From positions 1 through 21,294 of the forward strand of contig NZ_LN879449.1 of assembly GCF_001403615.1 (NCBI RefSeq): a DNA stretch of 21,294 bases. Direction: 5' to 3'. Below are positions 1-7,426 of this stretch, in pieces. The position numbers and the translations under genes were made by a program. Source of the stretch: Desnuesiella massiliensis (GTDB taxonomy: Bacteria; Bacillota; Clostridia; Clostridiales; Clostridiaceae). Every line of letters begins with the position of its first letter. Positions within the stretch are counted from its first letter, which is position 1. The notes beneath the pieces were generated by a model, which made no database searches, was not told where the DNA came from, and was given only the letters and a program-made list of their open reading frames with translations.

Positions 1-4
1 ATAA

Positions 5-123
5 CATCTGGTGATTATGGCATAGAGGTAACACTCGTTCCCATACCGAACACGCAAGTTAAGCTCTATAGCGCCGATGGTACTGCAAGGGAGACTTTGT
101 GGAAGAGTAGGTCGTCGCCAGGT
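5..123 (+). rRNA. rrf: 5S ribosomal RNA
   Basis: Typical bacterial 5S rRNA: the conserved block CCATACCGAACACG lies near 41-54, and the two ends pair as helix I (CTGGTGA at 8-14 with TCGCCAG at 115-121). It is the last rRNA of an rRNA operon whose 16S and 23S genes must lie left of the window. Exact ends are estimated from helix I to within a few bases. Confidence 0.95.
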
Positions 124-156
124 CAATCACTACTAAAATAGTGATTACAAAAATGT

Positions 157-231
<75 letters not shown>

Positions 232-254
232 TTTTTATTTTTTGTATAAAATTT

Positions 255-303
255 ATACCCTTTATCCATAAGTATTGAAATAAATGGATAAAGGGTATTT
301 TTA
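255..303 (+). terminator. Intrinsic terminator of the rRNA-tRNA unit
   Basis: A perfect 15-bp stem (255-269 with 284-298) around a 14-nt loop runs straight into a T-tract. It lies 24 bp after tRNA-Asn and would end the rRNA operon. Confidence 0.85.
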
Positions 304-429
304 TGCATAGCCGAAATATCTCTCTAAATGTAGAAACTAGCTAATATATACGTTTACTTAGGGGAAAATAAGCATAGGTGAATTTGTATAAGTATACATT
401 TGCATATAAAATTTATTAGTAATAATTTA

Positions 430-526
430 GATAAACAACTTTAGCTATTAATTCATACATGCCCCATAATGCCGTGAAGATTGGCACTTTGAAGCATGCA
501 TAAATTAAGTTTACGTAATGTTTATC
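430..526. repeat. 97-bp palindromic repeat, copy A
   Basis: The element is bounded by GATAAAC and its complement GTTTATC, and its two halves are imperfect inverted copies of each other. Its reverse complement matches copy B (9809-9904) at about 84% by hand alignment. It fills most of the 369-bp gap between tRNA-Asn and the transporter gene. I see no other feature in that gap apart from a weak hairpin with a T-run near 531-576. Confidence 0.8.
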
Positions 527-600
527 CATGGTACCAAGGATAAAGATTTTCCTCTTAATCTAAGGTATCTTTTTTAATATGTTGAAGGGAGCAGGGAAGA

Positions 601-1971
601 TTGGAAAGTCAAAAGAAAAGAGAAGGGTTTTCCTCAGGATTAGCAGTTTTTTTTGCCACATTAAGTTCAGCGGTTGGCTTGGGGAACATATGGAAGTTTC
701 CATATCTTATTGGTAGTAATGGTGGAGGTGCATTTTTGCTCTTATATTTAGTATGTATTTTATTTGTAGGCCTTCCTATTATGATCAGTGAATTTTATAT
801 TGGAAGAAAAACTAGGAAAAATGTAATTGGAGCCATTACTGAGTTAAAAGGTAGTACTGGGTGGAAATCTATAGGAGTATTAGGAATTTTTGCAGCTTAC
901 CTTATATTATTTTTCTATAGTTCTGTAGCTGGCTGGGTTTATTCTTATGTATTTAAGGCGTTAAAAGGTGATTTTAAGGCGGTGAATGCTGATACAGTTA
1001 AGATTGTGTTTTCTAACACCACCATAGGACCAATGCCACCAATCCTATGGCAGATAGTAGTTATAGCAGTAGTCTCAATTATAATAATCCTTGGGGTTGA
1101 AAAGGGCATAGAAAGGGTAACGAAAACCCTTATGCCTTTACTATTTGCACTTATAATAATTTGTGATATAAGAGCTATAACTCTACCGGGAGCGTCTGAT
1201 GGCTTTAAATTTCTCTTCAACGTGGATTTTTCCAAACTAACTAAGGATGCTGTACTAGTAGCCTTAGGATTATCATTTTTTAAGCTATCATTAGGAATGG
1301 GTACTATGGTTACTTACAGCAGCTATTTTACTGAAGATAATAACCTGATTAAAACCTCTTTTAAGGTGGCATTATCAGATACTTTAGTTTCATTGTTAGC
1401 AGGTATAGCTATATTCCCAGCAGTATTTTCTTTTGGTATGCAGCCGGAGGCTGGTCCAGGACTTTTATTTATGACCATTCCTCTAGTATTTTCACAAATT
1501 CCTTTTGGAAGCTTTCTTTTAGTGGCATTCTTTTTATTAAGCTCTATAGCGGCTACTACAGCAATGATGTCTATGTTAGAAGTGCCTATTGCATATTATA
1601 CAGAGGAAAAAGGAATTACAAGGAAAAAAGCTGTAATAATAAATGCTATAATAATTGGGGTTGTAGGAATTTTAGCTACACTTTCAGCAGATAGCCATAG
1701 CCTATTTGGAAATATAAAAGTATTTGGAAAAGGATTTTTTGATCTATTTGATTATATTTCCTCTAATATATTGATGCCTTTAGGAGGATTATTAATTGCA
1801 TTATTTGTAGGATATAAAAATAGTAAAAGAGATGTACAATTGCAGTTGTCTAATAAAGGTATATTAAATAATGTAGCTATTATAAATATTTATTATTTTA
1901 TACTTAGATACATTACGCCGCTATTACTATTAATAATATTTTTGTCTTCTACAGGAATTGTAAAATTTTAG
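601..1971 (+). CDS. Neurotransmitter:sodium symporter (NSS) family transporter
   Basis: A polytopic membrane protein of the SLC6/LeuT family, expected to import an amino acid or related amine across the cytoplasmic membrane. The TM1 signature AVGLGNIWKFPY is at residues 24-35, followed by GSNGGGAF (38-45). The TM6 hallmark LSLGMG follows residue 228. The length (456 aa) and repeated hydrophobic segments fit the bacterial 11-12 TM branch. The start is TTG at 601, supported by AAGGGAG about 10 nt upstream; no in-frame ATG lies nearby. Two positions are odd against LeuT: Lys228 sits where LeuT has the Na1 ligand Thr254, and Ala321 where LeuT has the Na2 ligand Ser355. The substrate and the coupling ion are therefore open. 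It stands alone, closed by its own terminator. Confidence 0.93.
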   Translation: MESQKKREGFSSGLAVFFATLSSAVGLGNIWKFPYLIGSNGGGAFLLLYLVCILFVGLPIMISEFYIGRKTRKNVIGAITELKGSTGWKSIGVLGIFAAYLILFFYSSVAGWVYSYVFKALKGDFKAVNADTVKIVFSNTTIGPMPPILWQIVVIAVVSIIIILGVEKGIERVTKTLMPLLFALIIICDIRAITLPGASDGFKFLFNVDFSKLTKDAVLVALGLSFFKLSLGMGTMVTYSSYFTEDNNLIKTSFKVALSDTLVSLLAGIAIFPAVFSFGMQPEAGPGLLFMTIPLVFSQIPFGSFLLVAFFLLSSIAATTAMMSMLEVPIAYYTEEKGITRKKAVIINAIIIGVVGILATLSADSHSLFGNIKVFGKGFFDLFDYISSNILMPLGGLLIALFVGYKNSKRDVQLQLSNKGILNNVAIINIYYFILRYITPLLLLIIFLSSTGIVKF

Positions 1972-1990
1972 CATGATTGATTATATTTAA

Positions 1991-2027
1991 AACTTTATGA
2001 ATGCTTTGGCTTTCATAAAGTTTTTTT
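1991..2027 (+). terminator. Intrinsic terminator after the NSS transporter gene
   Basis: An 11-bp perfect stem (1991-2001 with 2012-2022) is followed by a run of seven T, 19 bp after the stop codon. Confidence 0.9.
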
Positions 2028-2129
2028 CATGTGCATATGATGTATAGGGAAACAAGTATAAAATATACCTAAAGTGGATATTTTATATAGTAAATACTAT
2101 GATATTTCAAAATATTTATAATATTTAAT

Positions 2130-2264
2130 CTATTCAGAAGGAAAAAAGCCTTTTGAATAGAATAGTAATAATATATACATTGCAAAAGTTCTAATACATT
2201 CTTCTGATATAAACATCATAAGGGTAATTCAATAATATAAGAACTCTAATGCAATATATGTATA
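2130..2264. repeat. Two inverted repeats in the gap before the EF-G-like gene
   Basis: The first is a hairpin at 2130-2160 with 12-bp arms (one mismatch) and no T-tract. The second is a wider imperfect inverted repeat: the left arm at 2175-2192 (TATACATTGCAAAAGTTCT-like) matches, inverted, the right arm at 2240-2264. Neither resembles the 97-bp repeat. The rest of the 2028-2301 gap shows no gene. Confidence 0.5.
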
Positions 2265-2307
2265 GGCAAAGTATAAAAACATAAATCTAAGTCAGGGGGT
2301 CTTGCTA

Positions 2308-4392
2308 ATGAAAGAATACAAAACCAAAAACCTAAGAAACGTAGGAATAATAGGTCATAGTGGATCAGGAAAGACTACATTGACAGAAGCTTTATTGTAT
2401 TACACCAAAACTATAGACCGTTTAGGTAAGATTGAAGACGGAACTACAGTAACTGATTTTGATGTAGAAGAGAAGAAGAGAAAGATTTCTATATCAGCTT
2501 CTGTAGCACCTTTTGAATGGGAAAATGTAAAGGTTAATTTAGTGGATATACCAGGATATTTTGACTTTATAGGAGAGTCTATTCAAGGTATGAGAGCTGT
2601 AGACGTGGCTATGATAGTAGTCTGCGGTGCATCTGGAATAGAAGTAGGAACAGAAAAAGCTTGGAGCTATGTAAATAAGATTAAGCTACCTAGAACCTTC
2701 TTTATCAATAAATTAGATAGAGAAAATAGTAACTTTGAAAAGGTTTTAAATGGGCTTAAGGAAAAATTTGGTATATCTGTTGTACCTGTTCAATATCCAA
2801 TAGGTAGCGAAGATGACTTCAAAGGTGTGATCAATGTAATTTCAAGAAGAGCAAGAATTTATAACCCAAAGACGCATGAAATGGAATCAGCAGATATTCC
2901 AGAAGAACTTGTAGATAAAGTTGATGAATGCAAGCAAATGATAATGGAGGCTGTGGCAGAAACAGATGAAGCCCTTTTAGATAAATACTTCAGCGAAGGC
3001 ATGTTAAGTGATGAAGAGATATATAAAGGATTGATTACAGGTTGTGCTAGTGGAGATATAGCACCTGTAATGTGTGGAAGTGCTTTAGAGGTAATAGGAA
3101 TGAACACCCTATTAGAAGATATAGTTGAATGCTTCCCATCACCTGAATATGCTATTCCTCAAAAGGCAATGGATGTGAAAAAGGGGGAAGAGGTATTTAT
3201 AAAATTAAGAGAAGATGCTCCATTCTCAGCTTTAGTTTTTAAGACTATAGCAGACCCCTTTGTAGGAAAACTATCATTATTTAGAGTAATCACTGGGAAA
3301 TCTATTCCAGATATAAGTGTATATAATTCGAATAAAGAGAAAATTGAAAAGTTAGGATCACTGTATTTCTTAAAAGGAAAATCTCAAGTAGCTGCCAAAG
3401 AGATTATAGCAGGAGATATTGGTGCTGTAGCTAAGTTGCAGTTTACAAATACAGGAGATACCTTATGCGATCAAAACTTTAATATAGTATATGATAAACT
3501 TAATTTCCCTCAGCCTGTAATTTCCATGGCTATGCTTCCAAAGGCCAAAGGTGATGAGGATAAGATTTCTACAGGATTAGCTAAGTTACTAGAGGAAGAT
3601 CCAACCTTTAAGGTAGCTAGAGATGTAGAGAATGCTGAAACCATAGTTTCAGGGGTAGGAGAGACTCATTTGGAGATTATAGCTAGTAAATTAAAAAATA
3701 AGTTTGGTGCAGAGGTTGTGCTTCAAGTACCTAAAATACCTTATAGAGAAACTATTAGAAAGACTTCCGATGTTCAAGGAAAGCATAAAAAACAATCAGG
3801 AGGACACGGACAGTATGGTGATGTAAAGATTAAATTTGAACCAAACTATGATGGTGATGATTTAATATTCGTTGACCAGGTTGTAGGTGGAGTAGTTCCA
3901 AGAAACTTTATACCAGCAGTGGAAAAAGGTCTAAGGGATTGCATACATCATGGTGTATTAGCTGGATATCCAGTGATAAGGCTTAAAGCTACCTTACATG
4001 ATGGTTCTTACCATCCAGTAGATTCTTCTGAAATGGCATTTAAAATAGCAGCCTCCTTAGCCTATAAAAAAGGATTAGAAACTGCTGAACCTGTATTACT
4101 TGAGCCTATAGTACATGTGGAAGTTCATGTACCAGATGATTATATGGGAGATGTTATAGGAGATATAAATAAAAAGAGAGGTAAGGTTCTTGGAATGGAA
4201 CCAGAGGATGGCTTACAAAAGGTTATAGCAGAAGTTCCTCTAGGAGAAATGCAAAAATATGCTACGGACTTAAGGTCTATGACTCAAGCAAGAGGACACT
4301 TCACCATGAGATTTGAAAGATATGAAGAGATGCCACCTACTGAATCAGCAAAGGTTATTGATGCAGCAAAGGCTTTAAAAAATGAAGCTTAA
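2308..4392 (+). CDS. EF-G-like translation GTPase (EF-G-2 type paralogue)
   Basis: A five-domain elongation-factor-G homologue of 694 aa. G1 is GHSGSGKT (about 16-23), G3 is DIPGY (80-84), G4 is NKLD (134-137), and domain IV has the GHGQYG motif. The switch I segment (TVTDFDVEEKKRKISI) departs from the EQERGITI of housekeeping EF-G. The catalytic His of DxPGH is Tyr84 here. Both traits match the EF-G-2/EF-G-like branch known from Thermus, and a normal fusA would be expected in the str operon elsewhere. It probably acts on the ribosome, but its exact role is not settled in the family. I chose ATG 2308 because AGGGGGT at 2293-2299 is correctly spaced for it, whereas the in-frame TTG at 2302 is too close. 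It is a single gene with its own terminator. Confidence 0.92.
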   Translation: MKEYKTKNLRNVGIIGHSGSGKTTLTEALLYYTKTIDRLGKIEDGTTVTDFDVEEKKRKISISASVAPFEWENVKVNLVDIPGYFDFIGESIQGMRAVDVAMIVVCGASGIEVGTEKAWSYVNKIKLPRTFFINKLDRENSNFEKVLNGLKEKFGISVVPVQYPIGSEDDFKGVINVISRRARIYNPKTHEMESADIPEELVDKVDECKQMIMEAVAETDEALLDKYFSEGMLSDEEIYKGLITGCASGDIAPVMCGSALEVIGMNTLLEDIVECFPSPEYAIPQKAMDVKKGEEVFIKLREDAPFSALVFKTIADPFVGKLSLFRVITGKSIPDISVYNSNKEKIEKLGSLYFLKGKSQVAAKEIIAGDIGAVAKLQFTNTGDTLCDQNFNIVYDKLNFPQPVISMAMLPKAKGDEDKISTGLAKLLEEDPTFKVARDVENAETIVSGVGETHLEIIASKLKNKFGAEVVLQVPKIPYRETIRKTSDVQGKHKKQSGGHGQYGDVKIKFEPNYDGDDLIFVDQVVGGVVPRNFIPAVEKGLRDCIHHGVLAGYPVIRLKATLHDGSYHPVDSSEMAFKIAASLAYKKGLETAEPVLLEPIVHVEVHVPDDYMGDVIGDINKKRGKVLGMEPEDGLQKVIAEVPLGEMQKYATDLRSMTQARGHFTMRFERYEEMPPTESAKVIDAAKALKNEA

Positions 4393-4421
4393 ATTAATTG
4401 AAAAATTATAAAATATAACTT

Positions 4422-4455
4422 AAAAAAGTCGTGGTATATTAGCCACGACTTTTTT
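4422..4455 (+). terminator. Terminator after the EF-G-like gene
   Basis: A 13-bp stem (AAAAAAGTCGTGG at 4422-4434 with its complement at 4443-4455) ends in T6. The symmetric A/T flanks make it potentially bidirectional. The stem sequence recurs at 11526-11555, so it is also part of the repeat described for 4428-4686. Confidence 0.85.
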
Positions 4456-4686
4456 AAGTGGCAAAGCCACTAAGTCATCGTAAAAAATAACTAGTCAAAG
4501 ATGGGGCGTATATTTTGCGTAAGACAAGGACACAGGTTCCATTAATAGTGAACGCAGTATTACGCAAAATAGACGAGTAGACTGACTAGTTATTTTTTGG
4601 AGATGCCTTAATACTATAATCAAAGATCTTTCATAGTGTAAGGGAGAAAAAATCCTTCATAATTGTGCATTGTGAACTGTGAATTT
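4428..4686 (+). repeat. Clostridial intergenic repeat with ATTGTGCATTGTG module, locus 1 (interrupted)
   Basis: The order of modules is the same as at 11526-11653: a terminator hairpin with CCACGACTTTTTTA, a small TGG-AAAGCCA hairpin (4457-4471), a segment like TTTCATAG, GGAGAAAAA-TCC, then AATTGTGCATTGTG and GTGAATT (copy 1 of that motif at 4641-4686). Compared with the second locus it carries about 135 extra bp, which form the palindrome listed separately. It fills the gap between the EF-G-like gene and the rubrerythrin gene. Confidence 0.75.
4474..4608. mobile_element. 135-bp palindromic MITE-like insertion
   Basis: Two nested stems: a perfect 16-bp pair (4482-4497 with 4583-4598) and a 16-bp pair with one mismatch (4507-4522 with 4560-4575), around a 37-nt apical loop. 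The outer ends GTCATC and GATGCC are also inverted. TA(A) flanks both sides (4471-4473 and 4609-4611). The homologous repeat at 11526-11653 reads through this position without it, so I infer an insertion with a 2-3 bp target duplication. It has no coding capacity; any transposase acts in trans and is not in the window. Confidence 0.65.
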
Positions 4687-4712
4687 AAAAAAGCGACCTA
4701 TGTCGCTTTTTT
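4687..4712 (-). terminator. Intrinsic terminator of the rubrerythrin gene
   Basis: Stem AAAAAAGCGAC/GTCGCTTTTTT around a CTAT loop, starting 2 bp after the minus-strand stop. The same AGCGAC/GTCGCT stem is reused after the phosphatase gene at 7425-7450. Confidence 0.9.
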
Positions 4713-4713
4713 C

Positions 4714-5298
4714 CTAAAAGTTCTCTGCTAAAACCTCGAAATAAGATTGAGGATGAACACAGGCTGGGCAAGTTACTGGTGAACTTTCTCCTTCGTAAAT
4801 AAATCCACAGTTTAAACATTTCCAAGCCGTTGGCTTTTCCTTCTTAAAGACTAATTCTTTGTCAATATTCTCTGCAAGCTTTCTATATCTTGCTTCATGA
4901 TGAGCTTCTACTTTAGCGATATTTTTAAAAGCAGCAGCTACTATAGGGAAACCTTCTTCTTCTGCTATCTTTGCAAACTCTGGGTAAAGGCTAGTCCACT
5001 CTTCGTTTTCACCATCAGCAGCAGCTAAAAGATTAGCTCTTGTATCTCCTAATGCTACTGGGTAGGAAGCATTGATCTCTACCATCTCTCCATTTAAGCT
5101 TTCATTAAGTAGTTTAAAGAATCTCTTAGCATGTTCTTTTTCATTATCAGCAGTTTCTTGGAATATGTTATATATTTGCACGTAACCTTCCTTCTTAGCC
5201 ACAGAAGCATAATAAGTATACCTATTTCTAGCTTGAGATTCTCCTGCAAAAGCCTTTAAAAGATTTTCAGCGGTCTTTGTTCCTTTCAATGATTTCAT
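4714..5298 (-). CDS. rbr: Rubrerythrin
   Basis: A cytoplasmic non-haem iron protein that reduces hydrogen peroxide in anaerobes, taking electrons through its rubredoxin domain. The N-terminal ferritin-like four-helix domain carries diiron-site segments GESQARNRYTYYA (about 19-31), DNEKEHA (about 51-57) and KVEAHHEARY. The C-terminal rubredoxin domain has C161-x2-C164 and C177-x2-C180, followed by the usual HPQSYFE ending. The length of 194 aa is normal. ATG 5298 has a strong AAGGAGG (5306-5312) upstream. It faces away from a small gene across a shared 154-bp promoter region with an inverted repeat. PerR control is known for clostridial rubrerythrins, but the box here is at best partial. Confidence 0.97.
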   Translation of the reverse strand: MKSLKGTKTAENLLKAFAGESQARNRYTYYASVAKKEGYVQIYNIFQETADNEKEHAKRFFKLLNESLNGEMVEINASYPVALGDTRANLLAAADGENEEWTSLYPEFAKIAEEEGFPIVAAAFKNIAKVEAHHEARYRKLAENIDKELVFKKEKPTAWKCLNCGFIYEGESSPVTCPACVHPQSYFEVLAENF

Positions 5299-5329
5299 AA
5301 AAAAGCCTCCTTGTTAATATAATTTATAA

Positions 5330-5358
5330 AAAGTAATTTTCGTAGGATAAATTACTTT
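5330..5358. promoter_or_regulatory. Inverted repeat in the rbr leader/promoter region
   Basis: AAAGTAATTT (5330-5339) and its exact complement AAATTACTTT (5349-5358) are separated by 9 bp. It lies 18 bp upstream of the rbr ribosome binding site. A minus-strand TATAAT at 5376-5381 is the best -10 for rbr, which would put the repeat just inside the transcript, as an operator or a small RNA hairpin. The overlapping TTATAATTTTAATAT on the minus strand matches a PerR box only partly. Confidence 0.5.
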
Positions 5359-5414
5359 CAAATGGGTATATTAAAATTATAACATCGAATGATTATATTT
5401 ACATACTATCGACA

Positions 5415-5420
5415 TATAAT
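5415..5420 (+). promoter_or_regulatory. -10 element of the 78-aa gene
   Basis: A perfect TATAAT. A transcript from it would start near 5427, downstream of the ATG at 5423, which supports ATG 5453 as the true start of the following gene. The -35 region is weak (TTATAT about 17 bp upstream). Confidence 0.5.
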
Positions 5421-5452
5421 TAATGGAATGTTTAAATTTGGGAGGAATTTTT

Positions 5453-5689
5453 ATGTCTGATTACAAATTAGATATAACTGGTCAAATTGGTTTAAATGAA
5501 TATAGCAATATACATGATTATATTGGAATTGTAGATAAAAATGATAAATTCACAATTTCCTTAGACGATGTACAAAATAAAAATATAGATATAATATGCA
5601 CAATGTTAAGGGGACAAGAGTTTAATATAATTGAACAGGGATCTGGAATAGATGGCAAGTATTATATTTATGCAGTAAAGAAAAAGTAG
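5453..5689 (+). CDS. Small protein of unknown function (78 aa)
   Basis: An acidic, soluble-looking 78-residue protein beginning MSDYKLDITGQIG and ending YYIYAVKKK. It has no membrane segment, signal peptide or motif I recognise, and a single cysteine. ATG 5453 is chosen over the in-frame ATG 5423 because GGGAGG lies at 5441-5446 and a TATAAT at 5415-5420 would make 5423 untranscribed. It is divergent from rubrerythrin, so a link to oxidative stress is possible only by position. It appears monocistronic. Confidence 0.8.
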   Translation: MSDYKLDITGQIGLNEYSNIHDYIGIVDKNDKFTISLDDVQNKNIDIICTMLRGQEFNIIEQGSGIDGKYYIYAVKKK

Positions 5690-5741
5690 TTTATACACTA
5701 AAACTATATTTAAACTATGTTAAAACCATATCAGATTATGT

Positions 5742-5747
5742 TATAAT
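5742..5747 (+). promoter_or_regulatory. Candidate -10 of the glcK unit
   Basis: A perfect TATAAT with a weak TTAAAA (5720-5725) 16 bp upstream. It would give a leader of roughly 105 nt that includes the hairpin at 5785-5813. Confidence 0.35.
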
Positions 5748-5784
5748 TAATAAGATTATTTATTTTATAAGTTTTTATATTATC

Positions 5785-5813
5785 CTAAATTACTCCCTTT
5801 AGGAGTAATTTAG
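5785..5813. promoter_or_regulatory. 12-bp perfect hairpin in the glcK leader
   Basis: CTAAATTACTCC (5785-5796) and its exact complement (5802-5813) enclose a 5-nt loop. No T-tract follows on either strand, so it is not a normal terminator. It sits 32 bp before the glcK ribosome binding site and may be an operator or an mRNA-stabilising stem. Confidence 0.45.
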
Positions 5814-5859
5814 AGATAATAATAAGGACAAGCAAATTAAATGTGGAGGTTTTTCTGAC

Positions 5860-6807
5860 ATGAAAAATTACGTTATTGGTATAGACCTTGGAGGTACTAA
5901 AATAAGTGCTGCTATTGCAGATTTAAATGGAAACGTTATTTTCCAAACAACTCTCCCTACAAATGCTCAAGAAGGAGAGGAAGCGGTTTTAGGAAGAATG
6001 ATTTCGGTAATAGAAACTTTATTTGAGAAGTCGAATAAAACTATAGAAGAGGTAGTGTCCATAGGTATTGGTTCTCCAGGTCCCCTTGATGCAAAAAAGG
6101 GAATTATAATAACCACACCAAATTTACCTTTTAGAAACTGTGATATAGTATCACCTATAAGAAATAAGTTTAATATACCAGTTTATCTAGATAATGATGC
6201 TAATGTTGCTGCTATAGGAGAATTCATGTTAGGAGCGGCAAAAGGTACTGAGAACATGGTGTACATAACTGTAAGCACTGGAGTTGGCGGAGGTGCTGTA
6301 ATTAATGGAAAAATATATAGAGGAAATACCTCTAATGCTTTAGAAATAGGACATACTACTATATTACCAGATGGCCCAAGATGTAACTGCGGAAATCATG
6401 GATGTGTTGAGGCTTTAGCTTCAGGTACTGCCATTGCTAAAAGAGCAAAAGAAGCTATTGAAAGAGGCTTAGACACTACTTTAGCTAACTATGAAAATGT
6501 AACCTCCTATGAAGTATTCAGAGAAGCTGAAAAGGGAGATATTGTAGCAACAGACATATTAGACAGAAGTTTAAATTATTTAGGTATATGTGTAGCTAAC
6601 ACCATAACTTCCTTTGATCCCGAAATGGTAGTTATAGGTGGTGGGGTTTCTAAAGGTGGAGACATAGTTTTTGAAAGAGTTCAACAAGTGGTGAATGAAA
6701 GATGCTTTAAGGCTATGGCAGAAGCTTGCAAAATAGTTCCAGCAGGCTTAGGAACTGATGCAGGGGTTATAGGAGCAGTGGCGCTAGCCATAATGGAAAG
6801 CAAATAG
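5860..6807 (+). CDS. glcK: ROK-family glucokinase
   Basis: ATP-dependent sugar kinase of the ROK family, expected to phosphorylate glucose to glucose-6-phosphate in the cytoplasm. The N-terminal phosphate loop GIDLGGTK is at residues 7-14, the catalytic segment LDNDAN at 110-115 (base Asp113) and STGVGGG follows. The ROK zinc site is complete: His165 of EIGHT with Cys175, Cys177 and Cys182. The length of 315 aa is typical for the GlcK branch; ROK repressors carry an extra N-terminal helix-turn-helix, absent here. The ribosome binding site GGAGG (5845-5849) supports the ATG. The phosphatase gene follows after 10 bp, so the two are probably co-transcribed. Another hexose or N-acetylhexosamine substrate cannot be excluded. 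Confidence 0.93.
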   Translation: MKNYVIGIDLGGTKISAAIADLNGNVIFQTTLPTNAQEGEEAVLGRMISVIETLFEKSNKTIEEVVSIGIGSPGPLDAKKGIIITTPNLPFRNCDIVSPIRNKFNIPVYLDNDANVAAIGEFMLGAAKGTENMVYITVSTGVGGGAVINGKIYRGNTSNALEIGHTTILPDGPRCNCGNHGCVEALASGTAIAKRAKEAIERGLDTTLANYENVTSYEVFREAEKGDIVATDILDRSLNYLGICVANTITSFDPEMVVIGGGVSKGGDIVFERVQQVVNERCFKAMAEACKIVPAGLGTDAGVIGAVALAIMESK

Positions 6808-6817
6808 GAGAAGTTAA

Positions 6818-7426
6818 ATGACTACTTTATATATAACAAGACATGGTGAAACAGAATGGAATACTGAAGGAAGAATGCAGGGTTGGAACAACTCTCCCTT
6901 AACTTATTTAGGAAAAATGCAAGCGGAGTGGTTAAGAGACAGACTTAAGGATGTAGATTTTCATGCTATATATTCAAGTACTTTAGAAAGGGCTTATCAG
7001 ACAGCGGAGATAGTAAAAGGACAGAGAAACATAGAAGTAATTAAAAAAGAAGGCTTTAAAGAGATAAGTTTAGGAAACTGGGAGGGACTTACCTCACAGG
7101 AAATCGAAGCTATTAATAAAGAACAAAATTATAACTTCTGGAAAGCTCCTCATTTATATATACCAGATGGAGGAGAACATTTTCATGAGTTAATAGCTAG
7201 AACCCATAAAGGCATAAAAGAAATATTAGAAAACCATAAGGATGAGAATGTGCTCGTTGTTACCCATGGGGTTACTTTAAAGGCAATAATGTTATATTTT
7301 GAGGACAAGCCGTTGGAGAGGCTATGGGATCCTCCTTTTGCACATCAGACAAGCCTTACGGTTATAGAGGCTGATAAAGATAAATATAATGTTTTAATGC
7401 ATGGGGATACCGCACACTATAGATAA
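6818..7426 (+). CDS. Histidine phosphatase family protein
   Basis: A phosphoglycerate-mutase-like phosphatase of 202 aa. The catalytic RHG motif is at Arg8-His9-Gly10, with the second Arg58 in STLERAY, Glu82 or Glu89 in KEISLGNWEG, and His150 in VVTHG. This set fits the histidine phosphatase (branch 1) family, which includes broad-specificity phosphatases (PhoE, GpmB) and the cobalamin pathway phosphatase CobC; sequence alone does not decide the substrate. The ribosome binding site GGAGAAG overlaps the end of glcK. Co-transcription with glucokinase suggests a sugar-phosphate or nucleotide-sugar substrate, which is inference. The stop codon lies inside the first bases of the downstream terminator stem. 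Confidence 0.92.
   Translation: MTTLYITRHGETEWNTEGRMQGWNNSPLTYLGKMQAEWLRDRLKDVDFHAIYSSTLERAYQTAEIVKGQRNIEVIKKEGFKEISLGNWEGLTSQEIEAINKEQNYNFWKAPHLYIPDGGEHFHELIARTHKGIKEILENHKDENVLVVTHGVTLKAIMLYFEDKPLERLWDPPFAHQTSLTVIEADKDKYNVLMHGDTAHYR

Noticed and set aside
945..1235. Minus-strand open frame inside the NSS transporter gene
   Set aside because: It lies wholly antisense to a clear membrane protein gene, has no ribosome binding site and shows no family motif.
2130..2160. Hairpin as a terminator
   Set aside because: No T-tract follows on either strand, and the NSS gene already has a strong terminator at 1991-2027.
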